Shown here piece after piece: positions 54,262-64,000 of a stretch of DNA of 64,000 nucleotides. The stretch is taken from contig JBNAVJ010000001.1 of NCBI GenBank assembly GCA_049700455.1, forward strand, positions 124,001-188,000, read 5' to 3'. Origin of the DNA: JBNAVJ01 sp049700455 (GTDB taxonomy: Bacteria; Bacteroidota; Ignavibacteria; Tepidaquicellales; Tepidaquicellaceae). How positions within the stretch are numbered: the first letter of the stretch is position 1; each line of letters begins with the position of its first letter. The notes beneath the pieces were generated by a model, which saw nothing but the letters and a program-made list of their open reading frames with translations, had not been told where the DNA came from and made no database searches. The translations under genes and the position numbers were made by a program.

Positions 54262-55806
54262 ATGAAAAAACAAATTTTACCGCTCATACTATTTTTTTTA
54301 GTATCAACCTGTTTCTCGCAGGAAGTAATAGAAAACAAAACAAGCTCTTCTAATAAGGTTATTATCAAAGTAATGTTACTTAATGGTTCTATTGCTGATC
54401 CTGTTGGTAAAGAAGGTTTAACAAGTTTAACTGCTTCACTTTTAGTCTCTGGCAGTACAAAACAATATACCTACGCAGAAATACAGAAACTTCTTTATCC
54501 AATGTCTGCTTCTTATTATGCCAATGTGGATAAAGAGGTTACTATATTAACCTTCCAGGTCCCTTCAGACTTCCTTGAAGAATTTTACCCAATAATGAGG
54601 AGTATTCTGTTTGAACCTGCATTTGACAAAAACGATTTTGAACGCCTAAAATCTGAACAGGAGAACTACGTAAGCCAAATAATACGGGCATCATCTGATG
54701 AGGAATATAGTAAAAAGGCATTAGAAGATTTATTATTTCGCGGCACCAGATACCAACATCTTGCAGAAGGCACATTAAGTTCTCTAAAAAATATTACTTT
54801 AGATAATGTTAAAGATCACTATTATAAAACATTCTTTTTAAAGGACCGCACTCTCATCGGAATATCTGGTAATTACAACGATAAGTTTTTATCCATATTA
54901 AAGAATGATGCATTACTAAATTTAAAGGATTTAAAACTGGAACTACCAATAATTAAACCAACGATGCCAGACGGAATTCGGGTTGAGATTATATCTAAAA
55001 AGGGAGCTTTTGGGTCTGCTATCTTTATGGGTTTTCCTATTGATGTTACCAGACGTAAGGATGATTTTATTGCTTTAATGGTAGCAAATTCATATTTAGG
55101 GGAACATCGTAAATCATACGGCGTTCTATACAATAAAATACGTGAAACACGCTCAATGAACTATGGAGACTATTCATATATTGAGTGGTATGATAATGGT
55201 GGAGCAAATATGCTGTTGCCTTCCGGAACTCCACGAAACTCAAATTATTTTTCAATATGGATTAGGCCAGTACAAATAGCAGCACAACTCAAAAAGCAAT
55301 ACCCCGAATTAGAAAACATCAAATTAGGCCATGCTCACTTTGCAATAAGACTTGCAATAAGGGAGCTTGAAAACCTGGTAAAAAATGGCTTAACTGAGGA
55401 ACAATTTGAAGAAACAAGACAATTTTTACAAAGTTACATTAAATTATATATTCAAAGGCAATCTGAACGGTTAGGATATTTACTTGATTCAAAATTCTAT
55501 TCTAGAAAAGATTTTATTGCTGAAGCTATCGATATACTTTCAAAACTGACATTAGAAGACGTTAATAATACTATAAGAAAATACCTACAGACAGAAAATA
55601 TGTATATTGTAATTGTTACAGACCAAAGTGAAGCAGAAGCACTCGCACAAAGTCTACTTAATAATTCCTATTCTCCTATGAGTTACTCAAATATTGTTTT
55701 ACAAAGTTTACCGAAAGTTGTTCTTGAAGAGGACGAAATCATTGCAAATTATAAATTGAATGTTAAATCTGTCAAAATTGTTGACAATTATGAATTCTTT
55801 AAATAA
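54262..55806 (+). CDS. M16-family protein lacking zinc-binding motif
   Basis: The 514-residue protein has a signal peptide (KKQILPLILFFLVSTCFSQ) and the two-domain M16 fold, with GSIADPVGKEGLTSLTASLLVSG near 32. There is no HxxEH: the corresponding position reads LTSLTASLL. It is probably the non-catalytic partner that forms the chamber with the active subunit encoded 7 bases upstream. The C-terminal part carries RQSERLGYLLDSKFYSRKDF near 400. Periplasmic. Confidence 0.88.
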   Translation: MKKQILPLILFFLVSTCFSQEVIENKTSSSNKVIIKVMLLNGSIADPVGKEGLTSLTASLLVSGSTKQYTYAEIQKLLYPMSASYYANVDKEVTILTFQVPSDFLEEFYPIMRSILFEPAFDKNDFERLKSEQENYVSQIIRASSDEEYSKKALEDLLFRGTRYQHLAEGTLSSLKNITLDNVKDHYYKTFFLKDRTLIGISGNYNDKFLSILKNDALLNLKDLKLELPIIKPTMPDGIRVEIISKKGAFGSAIFMGFPIDVTRRKDDFIALMVANSYLGEHRKSYGVLYNKIRETRSMNYGDYSYIEWYDNGGANMLLPSGTPRNSNYFSIWIRPVQIAAQLKKQYPELENIKLGHAHFAIRLAIRELENLVKNGLTEEQFEETRQFLQSYIKLYIQRQSERLGYLLDSKFYSRKDFIAEAIDILSKLTLEDVNNTIRKYLQTENMYIVIVTDQSEAEALAQSLLNNSYSPMSYSNIVLQSLPKVVLEEDEIIANYKLNVKSVKIVDNYEFFK

Positions 55807-55811
55807 TCTTT

Positions 55812-56459
55812 ATGTATGAAATAATTATAGGTAGCCTTATTCTCAGTATTACTCATGCCTTGATTCCAAATCACTGGTTTCCATTAGCTGCTATAAGCAA
55901 AACTGAGAACTGGAACAGAAAAGAAACTCTGTTAATAACAGCAATTTCCGGTTTTACTCACATTACAAGTACTATTATAATAGGAATTATCGTGGGGTTT
56001 GTTGGCTATCATCTTAGTAATCAAATTGACATAATCACAAGTATAATAGCACCCGCTATACTTTTTCTTATCGGCATATTTTATATAATCTTAAACGCTA
56101 TCAAATCCTCTCCTCATCACCATCGTCATATTGATTTAGAACAACTTGAGGGAAATGGCAAAAGCAAAAAGTCTAAGTTTACTATTATATTATCACTAAT
56201 TACAATGATGTTTTTTTCACCTTGTATAGAAATTGAAGCATATTACTTTACAGCAGGTTCTCTTGGGTGGGCAGGTATCATTACACTATCTTTTGTTTAT
56301 CTTATTATCACTGTTAGTTTTATGATATTTCTTGTAGATTTCGCCAGACGTAGTCTTGAAAAACTCAGCGAACGACTAAACTTTTTAGACAAATATGAAC
56401 GTGCTATCACGGGTATAGTCTTGATTTTGCTTGCTATTTTTACATACTTTATAAAATGA
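55812..56459 (+). CDS. Polytopic membrane protein, possible metal transporter-like
   Basis: The 215-residue protein has about six membrane helices. The conserved-looking motif HALIPNHWFPLA is near 15, SGFTHITST near 47, and a His-rich loop (HHHRHID) near 105. FFSPCIEIEAYYF follows near 140. The His motifs recall NicO/UreH/LysE-like metal or small-solute transporters, but I do not recognise the exact family. It follows the M16 pair by 6 bases, so is probably co-expressed. Function is unassigned. Confidence 0.65.
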   Translation: MYEIIIGSLILSITHALIPNHWFPLAAISKTENWNRKETLLITAISGFTHITSTIIIGIIVGFVGYHLSNQIDIITSIIAPAILFLIGIFYIILNAIKSSPHHHRHIDLEQLEGNGKSKKSKFTIILSLITMMFFSPCIEIEAYYFTAGSLGWAGIITLSFVYLIITVSFMIFLVDFARRSLEKLSERLNFLDKYERAITGIVLILLAIFTYFIK

Positions 56460-56593
56460 GGAACAATCTATCATTGGTTAGGGTAAATGGCTCTTTTTAT
56501 TGAAATTTTATACTTCTATAAATCTTTTGATATTTCTTCTTTGCGATTACACAAAAAAATCTAACAACAACGTCTGAATAAGTATCTAATATT

Positions 56594-59500
56594 TTACTTC
56601 AGAATAGATATTTGTATATTCTTAACCACAGAACCATTTTTTTGTAAACGACAAAAATATACTCCACTTGCTAAGTCCTGAAAATTAGTCTTAATATAAT
56701 GATACCCTGCAGATTTAAACTCGTTCAAGACTACTTTTACTTCTCTACCAAGTATATCAAAAACGCTCATTTTAAGCCAGCTACTATGAGAAATTCTAAT
56801 TTCAAATGTCGTAGAGGAATTAAAAGGATTTGGATAATTCTGTAAAATATCGTCTGTCTGAGGCAATGTAACTTCAATATATTTCGTTAGATTATAATAT
56901 GCAAAATTGTTATTATAGTCAATCTGCTTCAGTCTATAATTATACTTACCCGAATTCAGCTTCGTATCAATATATTTATATTCAGCAGAACTATTCCCCT
57001 GATTAAGACTTTTAATGAAGGCAATTGTACACCAGCAACCATTTTCATATTGTCGTTCAATTTCAAAACCCGCACAATTAATTTCTTCCAATGTTTTCCA
57101 TTTCAAATTTACAGTATTTCGAAAAGCTTCCGCTGTAAAATATGCTAATATAATTGGTAAAGGAGCATTGGCATCGCCAAAAGTAAAATCTGAAAACGAA
57201 TTTAATCCATTAACAATTACAAATTTCTCCGTTGTATCCGGACTAACTGTTTGGTATTGAATCCAGCCACCTCCGCTATAATGAGAAAGCCTGATATAAC
57301 TTTCAGCAGTGATTGTACCAATTAATGGTGGAGTATAATATAATTTTAAGTCGTATGTGTATCCACTGCCCCCTGTAGGAGTAATTCTAAAGTACAAGTT
57401 TGAACACCTTGAACCGCCAGGAATATTGGAAGGGTTTATACCAGTATAATACTTCAAACTAATTGAGGAGGGCAAGTTTGCTCCGTGCCAGGTAATTGTT
57501 GCGATTGTATCTCCTCCTACAGTATATATTGTAGTTTGATCATTAGCAATTGTTCCCCTTTGATTTGCATCGGATGGAACAATATTGGGTAAAAACTCGT
57601 ATGCTCCTATATCGGTTGCCCCTGTTGAGATTCCGGTACTGCGTGGATTTCCAAGTATATCTGTATTAACTGAATAAATCGGTACCCCCTTGCCATTTAG
57701 ATTCCAACAATTTGCATTGTTTACATCTGGTTGGAGATTTGTAGAAGAAGTAAATCCAGGATCAGCTGATATAGAATACCTATCTTTACCAGTGGCTATT
57801 CTCCAGCTTGTTAAATCACTGATAGAAGAATCATAATAACCTATAAAATTATTTGTTCCAGATGGAATATAATAATTATTATAATCAACGTTATTAAGTG
57901 TTCCCCCATTTCTATATAAGCAATATCTTTTCGACGTAGAGCCGGTGGCTGAAAAATTAGCAAAAACATTGTTGAGGAGGTTAACTGTGACATTAGAGGT
58001 TCCCATGTAAAAACAAGCCGAGGACGGATTTTGATCTTCGTCTATTCGAACAGAATTGTAGTAAAAGTTTCCACTCCCAGCGCCACTCATTCCTATAGTA
58101 ATACCGAAAACAACAATGGTTGCATTAGCACTGTTTATTCCATGTTCAAGACCATAAACCACATTGTTGTATATATTACATAAACTCCCAGAGATTACAT
58201 CAGTTCTTATTCCATAAACTTTTGAGTTCGGAGAAGTACTTGTGGACTTAATTGAAAACACTTTGTTATTATAAATACTATTGCTACCTTGTACATTTTC
58301 TAAATAGATACCAAACAAATTACCTGTACCTGTTATAGTAACATTTCTTACTATATTGTTAAAGACATTGACGTCTTTGATATAAGACATACGGATACCA
58401 TTGACAGCAGAAGAACCATTCCCAATATCGTTATTAGTAGTTGCTCCTATTGTACAGCCAGAAATTTCAACTCCAATATCTGGATAAATACTGTTTCCTA
58501 TAATATAAATTCCGTTATAAGAATTTTCAATTGAAATATTTTGAAATTTATTGAAGGAATTACTCCCTGCTGTAGTAGTAGGTCTTATCAAAGAATCCTC
58601 ACCAATTCCTTTCGTCGAAGTATAAGTTCTATTTAATGTAATTTTGCAATTTTTAATAGTATTGTACTGTGCTCCATTGGTTGCTGATATATTTTTGATA
58701 GAATATCCATATTCCATTCTGGTTGTATTGTCACTATTTGTAGGATTTTCCGCAACATCTATACCATCAAAAGTGACATAATCACAGCCATATAATCTAA
58801 GAATAGCATCATTAGTAGCACTAATTCCCTTGCTAGCAATAATTTTAGGGTTATTACCAGCTCCATTTTTTTGAAATACAATAGTGGCATTCGAGGAACC
58901 TGATACAGTAAGTATAGGACATAACTCAGTTGAAGTAAATCCTGCATCAACGTTAAATATCACCCCTCCTGAGCCTGAGCCAACACCAGCATCGTTCAAA
59001 GCTTCAAAAGCTGACGAAAAAGTACTAAAATCCCCTCCTGAGGTTTTGATAGTTTTTATGCCTGTTAGAGGAAGTGGTTTTTCCTCTACTACAACTTTAT
59101 CAAGCCACACATCGTATGAACCATAGGATGCTGTAAGCTCAAAACCAATCCGTGCATTCAAAACTTTGTATTCTGATGGCAGCACAATTCTGATTTTTGT
59201 CCATTCTAATCCTGGATTAGTGATAGTTTGTACTTCGTTCCAATTCACTCCCCCATTGCTTGATGCTTTAAGTTTCAAAACAACTGTACTTTGAGAGTTT
59301 ACACTGAGATAAAAAGTTACCCATGGAGTGATTGAGGAAGTCAAATCAATATTACCACTACATAACATATCTTTTTGAGTTGCTTTTGCATCAGAATCTT
59401 TGTACCATGCAACTGAAGCCCCATCCTTAGCCCCCGAAGGTAATGGATTTCCTGCTCCTCCCTGTGACCAGGAGGAACCATTCCAGGTATTCTGTGCCCA

Positions 59501-59683
59501 ATATATCGGTTCAGTTCCACCACCCCCTCCAGTTGCAGATGTATGAATAATTGACCATCCCGATGGGACTGGTGGAGAGCCGCTCCAAGGACTTTCAAAC
59601 GATTCTACAAAGTATTGGCCGTGAACTTTAGAAATAGTAAATAAAACCGCAATAAACAGAAAAAGTAAATTTTTTCTTTTCAT
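56594..59683 (-). CDS. T9SS-exported beta-helix surface protein
   Basis: This 1029-residue protein has a signal peptide (KRKNLLFLFIAVLFTISKVHG). A region resembling choice-of-anchor-J (SFESPWSGS, residues about 28-200) follows, then a long stretch of NxxI/Y repeats typical of right-handed parallel beta-helix repeats (about 215-700). The C-terminal T9SS type A sorting domain (about 945-1029) contains NYPNPFN and ILGREVKVVLNEFKSAGYH. It should be secreted through the type IX system and attached to the surface. Role unknown; carbohydrate binding is possible. It is convergent with the preceding membrane protein. Confidence 0.88.
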   Translation of the reverse strand: MKRKNLLFLFIAVLFTISKVHGQYFVESFESPWSGSPPVPSGWSIIHTSATGGGGGTEPIYWAQNTWNGSSWSQGGAGNPLPSGAKDGASVAWYKDSDAKATQKDMLCSGNIDLTSSITPWVTFYLSVNSQSTVVLKLKASSNGGVNWNEVQTITNPGLEWTKIRIVLPSEYKVLNARIGFELTASYGSYDVWLDKVVVEEKPLPLTGIKTIKTSGGDFSTFSSAFEALNDAGVGSGSGGVIFNVDAGFTSTELCPILTVSGSSNATIVFQKNGAGNNPKIIASKGISATNDAILRLYGCDYVTFDGIDVAENPTNSDNTTRMEYGYSIKNISATNGAQYNTIKNCKITLNRTYTSTKGIGEDSLIRPTTTAGSNSFNKFQNISIENSYNGIYIIGNSIYPDIGVEISGCTIGATTNNDIGNGSSAVNGIRMSYIKDVNVFNNIVRNVTITGTGNLFGIYLENVQGSNSIYNNKVFSIKSTSTSPNSKVYGIRTDVISGSLCNIYNNVVYGLEHGINSANATIVVFGITIGMSGAGSGNFYYNSVRIDEDQNPSSACFYMGTSNVTVNLLNNVFANFSATGSTSKRYCLYRNGGTLNNVDYNNYYIPSGTNNFIGYYDSSISDLTSWRIATGKDRYSISADPGFTSSTNLQPDVNNANCWNLNGKGVPIYSVNTDILGNPRSTGISTGATDIGAYEFLPNIVPSDANQRGTIANDQTTIYTVGGDTIATITWHGANLPSSISLKYYTGINPSNIPGGSRCSNLYFRITPTGGSGYTYDLKLYYTPPLIGTITAESYIRLSHYSGGGWIQYQTVSPDTTEKFVIVNGLNSFSDFTFGDANAPLPIILAYFTAEAFRNTVNLKWKTLEEINCAGFEIERQYENGCWCTIAFIKSLNQGNSSAEYKYIDTKLNSGKYNYRLKQIDYNNNFAYYNLTKYIEVTLPQTDDILQNYPNPFNSSTTFEIRISHSSWLKMSVFDILGREVKVVLNEFKSAGYHYIKTNFQDLASGVYFCRLQKNGSVVKNIQISILK

Positions 59684-59841
59684 TGTTAGAGATTAAAAAC
59701 TTAATTTCTATAAAAAAGACAGAAAAGCGAAAATCAAAGAAGAACTATTTTCCCCCACATTTTATAAAGATAAATTATGATTATTTGAAAAACAACAGAA
59801 TTTTTTGTCTTTTAGTGTTATTTTTTAAAAATCAAAATGTT
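59684..59841. other. Divergent region between T9SS protein and transporter genes
   Basis: This 158-base AT-rich gap has no recognisable RNA, repeat or terminator. A TTG-started open frame runs through it into the transporter but begins at the first base of the divergent gene, so ATG 59842 was preferred as the transporter start. Confidence 0.4.
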
Positions 59842-61170
59842 ATGTTTAAATTAAGTTTAAAATTAAAATTTTTCAGTTTGGCAGAAAAAAACAAAACATC
59901 AGTACTAAAACCATTTCCAAAAAACTTTTGGATTGTCATCGTAATGGAGTTCTTTGAACGGGGTTCCTATTATGGAGTAATGTCTGTTCTATCGGTATAT
60001 CTGGTAATGGATGTTGCACAAGGAGGATTAGGGTTTTCAAAAGTAAGTGTTGGTGTAATTAAGAGCACCATTACCCCTTTGCTATATTTGCTACCGATAC
60101 TTTCTGGAGCTATAGCTGATAGATTTGGTTACAAAATTACTTTGACATTCGCTTTTATTGTAATGAGTATTGGGTATTTCCTGACCAGTTTGGTAACTTC
60201 TTATGAGTTAGTCTTTGCAAGTCTCCTCCTGATGGTAATAGGAGCAGGATTTTTTAAGCCAATTATATCAGGAACCATAGCACGAGTTACAGACGAATCA
60301 AACTCAACTTTAGGATTTGGCATTTATTATTGGTCAATAAACCTTGGAGCATTCCTCTTTCCCTTAATACTTGTGCCTTTATTGAAAAACATATCGTGGA
60401 GTCTAATTTTTGTTATGGCTGCAATTGGGACAGGTTGGTTATTGTTCTTAAACCTCTTTTTTTATAAGGAACCTGAAAAGCCAGCCGACACCAAGTCAAT
60501 ATTGGGAGTTTTAAAAAATGCTGTTTTTGTATTAAAAGATTTTCGTTTTGTAGTTATGATTGTAATATACTCTGGTTTCTGGATTCTCTACTTTCAGATG
60601 TTTGATACCGTGTTATGGTATCTTACCGAACGAATGGATATGACCTCTTTTGATAGAGTAATTAATACAGTTCTTTCCCTATTCATACAGAACCCTAACT
60701 GGAAATTTGATGCTGAACATGTAACTGTAATCAACGCACTTACTATTATAGTCTTACAACTTGTTGTATCCAATATCGTTAAAAATAAAAAAGCTTTGCC
60801 AACAATGATTGCAGGTATTGCAATGGGAACCGCCGGAATGGCAATGCTTGCTATTAGTACCTCTCCCTGGATTTTTATTGCTGGCATTATAATTTTTTCT
60901 ATAGGAGAAATGACTGCACATCCAAAGTTTATTTCTTATGTAGGATTGATTGCCCCCGAAAGCAAAAAAGCTCTTTATCTTGGATATGCTTTTCTCTATG
61001 GGGTGCTTGGAAGTGGGATAGGGGGTATATTAGGAGCCTCTCTTTATGAAATTTTTGTGAAAGAAATGAATAAACCTGCTATTTTATGGCTGGTCTTTAG
61101 TTCGATTGGTATTATTACAATCATTGGACTATTTCTCTATAATAAATTCTTGTCCCCAAAGAAAGTATAG
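59842..61170 (+). CDS. POT-family (proton-coupled oligopeptide) transporter
   Basis: ATG 59842 gives a 442-residue protein with about 12 helices. EFFERGSYYG near 37 is the POT signature (usually EFFERFSYYG). GAIADRFGYKITL near 85 and FKPIISGTIARVTDE near 140, close to the family's second signature, also fit. It would import di- and tripeptides with protons. The farther upstream TTG would overlap the divergent gene and adds a non-conserved 53-residue tail. The start is moderately certain. Confidence 0.85.
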   Translation: MFKLSLKLKFFSLAEKNKTSVLKPFPKNFWIVIVMEFFERGSYYGVMSVLSVYLVMDVAQGGLGFSKVSVGVIKSTITPLLYLLPILSGAIADRFGYKITLTFAFIVMSIGYFLTSLVTSYELVFASLLLMVIGAGFFKPIISGTIARVTDESNSTLGFGIYYWSINLGAFLFPLILVPLLKNISWSLIFVMAAIGTGWLLFLNLFFYKEPEKPADTKSILGVLKNAVFVLKDFRFVVMIVIYSGFWILYFQMFDTVLWYLTERMDMTSFDRVINTVLSLFIQNPNWKFDAEHVTVINALTIIVLQLVVSNIVKNKKALPTMIAGIAMGTAGMAMLAISTSPWIFIAGIIIFSIGEMTAHPKFISYVGLIAPESKKALYLGYAFLYGVLGSGIGGILGASLYEIFVKEMNKPAILWLVFSSIGIITIIGLFLYNKFLSPKKV

Positions 61171-61253
61171 TAAAAAAAGGATAGGTTTTTCCATCGTTTA
61201 TCCAGTAGGAATTTAATAAATTGAAGTTTAATCATTTACAAAAAATAATAGTT

Positions 61254-62450
61254 ATGAGAACAAAAGATTACATAGAGTTAGAACAAAAATACGGAGCACA
61301 CAACTACCATCCACTTGATGTAGTTATAGAACGCGCACAGGGGGTATGGGTATGGGACGTTGAAGGAAACAAGTATCTCGATTGCCTTGCAGCTTATTCA
61401 GCTGTTAATCAAGGACATTGTCATCCTCGAATTGTTACAGCTCTCAAGAACCAAGCAGAAAAGGTAACTTTGACATCAAGAGCTTTTAGAAATGACCAAT
61501 TACCACTATTGTGTAAAGAACTATGCGAATTAACTGGATATGAAATGATGTTGCCCATGAATTCCGGTGCGGAGGCTGTTGAAACAGCCCTGAAAGCTGT
61601 TAGAAAATGGGGTTATAAAATAAAGAAAGTCCCTGAAAACCAGGCTGAAATTATTGCCTGCACAAATAATTTTGCAGGTAGAACAATTTCTATTATTAGT
61701 TTTTCTACTGAAGAACAATATAAGGACGGATTTGGACCAATAACTCCGGGATTCAAGATTGTTAAATATGGAAATGTAAACGCATTGGAACAAGCAATAA
61801 CTGAAAACACTGTTGGGTTTATAGTAGAACCAATCCAGGGTGAGGGTGGTGTCGTAGTCCCACCCGAAGGTTATCTACAGCAGGCATACGAAATTTGCAA
61901 AAAGAACAATGTTGTTATGATAGCAGATGAAATTCAATCGGGTTTGGGACGAAGTGGAAAACTCTTTGCTTTTATGTATGAAGGTATAAAACCGGATGTT
62001 GTTACAATCGGGAAAGCTTTATCGGGAGGATGTTATCCCGTTAGTGCAGTTTTATCTTCACGAGAAATTTTGGGGGTATTTCAACCAGGAGATCACGGTT
62101 CAACTTTTGGAGGAAATCCTCTTGCTTGTGCTGTTGCAAGGGAAAGTATTAGAGTTTTAATTGAAGAAAATCTTATTGAAAGGTCTTTTGAACTTGGAAC
62201 TTACTTTCTTGGAGAACTCAAAAAAATTAAATCAGAGCTTGTAAAAGAAATTCGTGGGAAGGGATTATTCATTGGGATTGAACTCAAACCAGAAGCTGGC
62301 GGGGCAAGAAAATATTGCGAAGCTTTGAAAGATCTCGGGATTCTGTGTAAAGAAACTCATGAAAATGTAATCCGTTTTGCTCCACCACTTGTTATTACTA
62401 AAGATGAAATTGATTGGGTACTTGAAAGAATTAACAAGGTTTTAACATAA
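61254..62450 (+). CDS. rocD: Ornithine aminotransferase
   Basis: ATG 61254 was preferred over TTG 61221. The 398-residue class III PLP aminotransferase has LGAHNYHPL-type start features (KYGAHNYHPLDVVIERA). PMNSGAEAVETALK is near 100, ADEIQSGLGRSGKLFAF near 225, the PLP lysine in VTIGKALSGGCYPVSA near 252 and HGSTFGGNPLACA near 282. The residues match ornithine aminotransferases. It converts ornithine to glutamate-5-semialdehyde. Confidence 0.93.
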   Translation: MRTKDYIELEQKYGAHNYHPLDVVIERAQGVWVWDVEGNKYLDCLAAYSAVNQGHCHPRIVTALKNQAEKVTLTSRAFRNDQLPLLCKELCELTGYEMMLPMNSGAEAVETALKAVRKWGYKIKKVPENQAEIIACTNNFAGRTISIISFSTEEQYKDGFGPITPGFKIVKYGNVNALEQAITENTVGFIVEPIQGEGGVVVPPEGYLQQAYEICKKNNVVMIADEIQSGLGRSGKLFAFMYEGIKPDVVTIGKALSGGCYPVSAVLSSREILGVFQPGDHGSTFGGNPLACAVARESIRVLIEENLIERSFELGTYFLGELKKIKSELVKEIRGKGLFIGIELKPEAGGARKYCEALKDLGILCKETHENVIRFAPPLVITKDEIDWVLERINKVLT

Positions 62451-62548
62451 CATCTTCTTCTCAATTGACTATGAGATGAATTGAAATTTGTGTAAGTTTT
62501 TTAAATATTTAGTATTATAGAAAGTAAGTAAAATAATAACCGACTGAT

Positions 62549-64000
62549 ATGAAGGGAAGAATATTTTTAGTTCTTGTTATATTTATTGTTTTTAACAGGA
62601 CAGGAGTCTCTGCGGCTAAATGGGAAACATTTACAGACTTGAAGAATGTAGTCTCTATTTCTGTTAGCTCATCACAAAACCTTGCTTACTGTGCTACTTC
62701 AGGTGGGTTATTTGTAGTTGATCTTTCTAATGGAAGAGTACTGGAAAAATATAATAACGTAAATGGTCTTGTTAGTAATAATCTTACCACAACTATTATA
62801 GATAAGTTCAACAGGTTATGGTTGGGGGCATCAGATGGCTCAATTGTAATTTTTGATTATTTAAATAAGAAATGGAATTATATTTATGATATTAAGAACT
62901 CAAATGAAGCTAACAAAAGTATAAATTATTTTATTACTTATCAGGACTACATTTTTGCAGCAACAGGTTTTGGCATTCAGAAAATTTCAGTAAATAATTT
63001 TTCATTTGTAGATGCACCATATTACCAGTTAGGCTCTTTTAATAGCAAGACGTCAGTTAATACACTTGTTATTTATACCGACAAAATTTTTGCAGGAACC
63101 TCTGTGGGAATTGCATATGCAAGGCTTAGGAGCAGTAATTTAAATAATCCCGGTTCCTGGTTAAATTATAATCAGTCGCCATTAAACGGTAATGTTCGGT
63201 GTTTTGAAGAATTTAACGGGTATTTGTTCGCTGGAAGTGACAGTGGATTTGTATATTATGATACACTAAACTGGAATTTGTATCCAAATTATTCTTTAGC
63301 TCATACCCCTATCAGATCACTTAAATCTGTTAGTAACTATTTATACATAGCAACACCTAATAGTTTATTATTTGCTCATCAGGATTCCCTTACTTCTCCT
63401 GTTACTTTTATGTATGGTGATAGTTATAATACTATTAACAGTGATATCAATAAAAACATCATCATTGGTGTTTACGAAAAAGGGCTAAGAGCTAAAATAA
63501 ATAATAGCTACACAGACATATATCCTGATTGTCCAAACAGAAATTCTTTTGATGACATAGTAGAAGATGACTTCGGAAATATGTGGTTTGCTGGAGGCGC
63601 GTTGGATGCAGGATTTTACAGATTTGATGGTAAAATCTGGACATTTTTTACAATTGACAAGTACCCTGCAATTGGTAACAGTAATTTTTTTCGAAGAATC
63701 ATAGCGGGACGTGGTCAGGTTTGGGCTCTTGGTTATGGGGGTGGACCTACTCGAATAGTAAATGATAATATAAAGAACTTTAACCCACAAAATTCTAATT
63801 TACCCGGTATTCCAGCCAACCCAAACTATTGTGTTCCTTTTGGAGGGGCTTTTGATAATAATGGAGTTTTGTGGTTATCTTTCTATGTTTCGAATAGTGG
63901 CGGTTCCATCTATGCATACTCAGGAAATGACAGTGTCTGGATAAGAATACCAAATCCCCCAGTAATTTCAGCTTCAAATCTTGAGCAAGTTGCTGTTGAC
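62549..64000 (+). CDS. Secreted beta-propeller protein, N-terminal part (cut by window edge)
   Basis: The frame from ATG 62549 stays open to the window edge, 484 codons. It begins with a signal peptide (KGRIFLVLVIFIVFNRTGVSAA). Repeated propeller blades are visible, such as NGLVSNNLTTTIIDKFNRLWLGASDG near 72 and VEDDFGNMWFAGGA near 335, the pattern of two-component-regulator/PorZ-like propellers. A C-terminal sorting domain may lie outside the window. Probably exported. Function unknown. Confidence 0.85.
   Translation, partial: MKGRIFLVLVIFIVFNRTGVSAAKWETFTDLKNVVSISVSSSQNLAYCATSGGLFVVDLSNGRVLEKYNNVNGLVSNNLTTTIIDKFNRLWLGASDGSIVIFDYLNKKWNYIYDIKNSNEANKSINYFITYQDYIFAATGFGIQKISVNNFSFVDAPYYQLGSFNSKTSVNTLVIYTDKIFAGTSVGIAYARLRSSNLNNPGSWLNYNQSPLNGNVRCFEEFNGYLFAGSDSGFVYYDTLNWNLYPNYSLAHTPIRSLKSVSNYLYIATPNSLLFAHQDSLTSPVTFMYGDSYNTINSDINKNIIIGVYEKGLRAKINNSYTDIYPDCPNRNSFDDIVEDDFGNMWFAGGALDAGFYRFDGKIWTFFTIDKYPAIGNSNFFRRIIAGRGQVWALGYGGGPTRIVNDNIKNFNPQNSNLPGIPANPNYCVPFGGAFDNNGVLWLSFYVSNSGGSIYAYSGNDSVWIRIPNPPVISASNLEQVAVD

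Noticed and set aside
59683..59841. TTG-started N-terminal extension of the POT transporter
   Set aside because: The extension overlaps the divergent gene's start exactly and is not conserved-looking; ATG 59842 is more credible.
62451..62548. Possible terminator after rocD
   Set aside because: Only weak partial repeats (CTCA/TGAG) without a U-rich tail; not convincing.

Overview
This 64 kb window is AT-rich chromosomal DNA from a Gram-negative bacterium of the Bacteroidota/Chlorobiota group, most probably an Ignavibacteria-like lineage. That assignment is an inference. It rests on a type IX secretion (T9SS, Por) sorting domain with a YPNPFN motif at the C-terminus of the 1029-residue surface protein, a UpxY/NusG-like antiterminator heading a polysaccharide operon, a two-component-regulator-type propeller protein with a signal peptide, and frequent TTG/GTG starts. 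No rRNA operon, tRNA, CRISPR array, IS element or prophage was seen.

Region 1 (1-35.2 kb, all leftward) is one very large, tightly packed surface-polysaccharide operon with many 1-26 bp gene overlaps. Its promoter-proximal end encodes export and assembly functions: a small SLBB protein, a Wzz/BY-kinase co-polymerase, a small zinc-ribbon membrane protein and a UpxY-type antiterminator. Next come sugar-nucleotide genes: a UDP-GlcNAc 6-dehydrogenase-like enzyme, GDP-mannose 4,6-dehydratase, and WbpB-, WbpD- and WbpE-like enzymes, plus a UDP-uronate 4-epimerase. Together they predict a 2,3-diacetamido-uronic acid building block. The middle and distal parts hold a Wzx flippase, a Wzy-like polymerase, four GT4 glycosyltransferases, a membrane glycosyltransferase-like gene broken by an apparent frameshift, three methyltransferases, a FemAB-like transferase, a hexapeptide acetyltransferase and three different glutamine-dependent asparagine-synthase-type amidotransferases. 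The distal end has a fused MDR/Gfo-Idh oxidoreductase, a VpsJ-like toroid protein, a DUF354 protein, a second DegT aminotransferase and, cut by the window edge, the initiating polyprenyl-phosphate glycosylphosphotransferase. The whole set fits a Wzx/Wzy-dependent capsule or O-antigen made of amidated, acylated uronic acids.

Region 2 (35.2-52.6 kb) holds mostly leftward housekeeping genes: Ogt, a cupin, PrmA, FolD, two SPOR lipoproteins, FtsK, ComB, GcvT, a transaldolase/fructose-6-phosphate aldolase, an APC permease, two phosphofructokinases of different phosphate-donor type, and a membrane spermidine-synthase-like protein. A rightward pair, deoC and an aldehyde-dehydrogenase-fold protein that has lost its catalytic residues, interrupts the series.

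Region 3 (52.6-64 kb) is mainly rightward: an M16 peptidase pair (one active, one lacking the zinc motif), a polytopic membrane protein, a leftward T9SS-exported beta-helix protein, a POT-family transporter, ornithine aminotransferase and the start of a secreted propeller protein that runs off the window.
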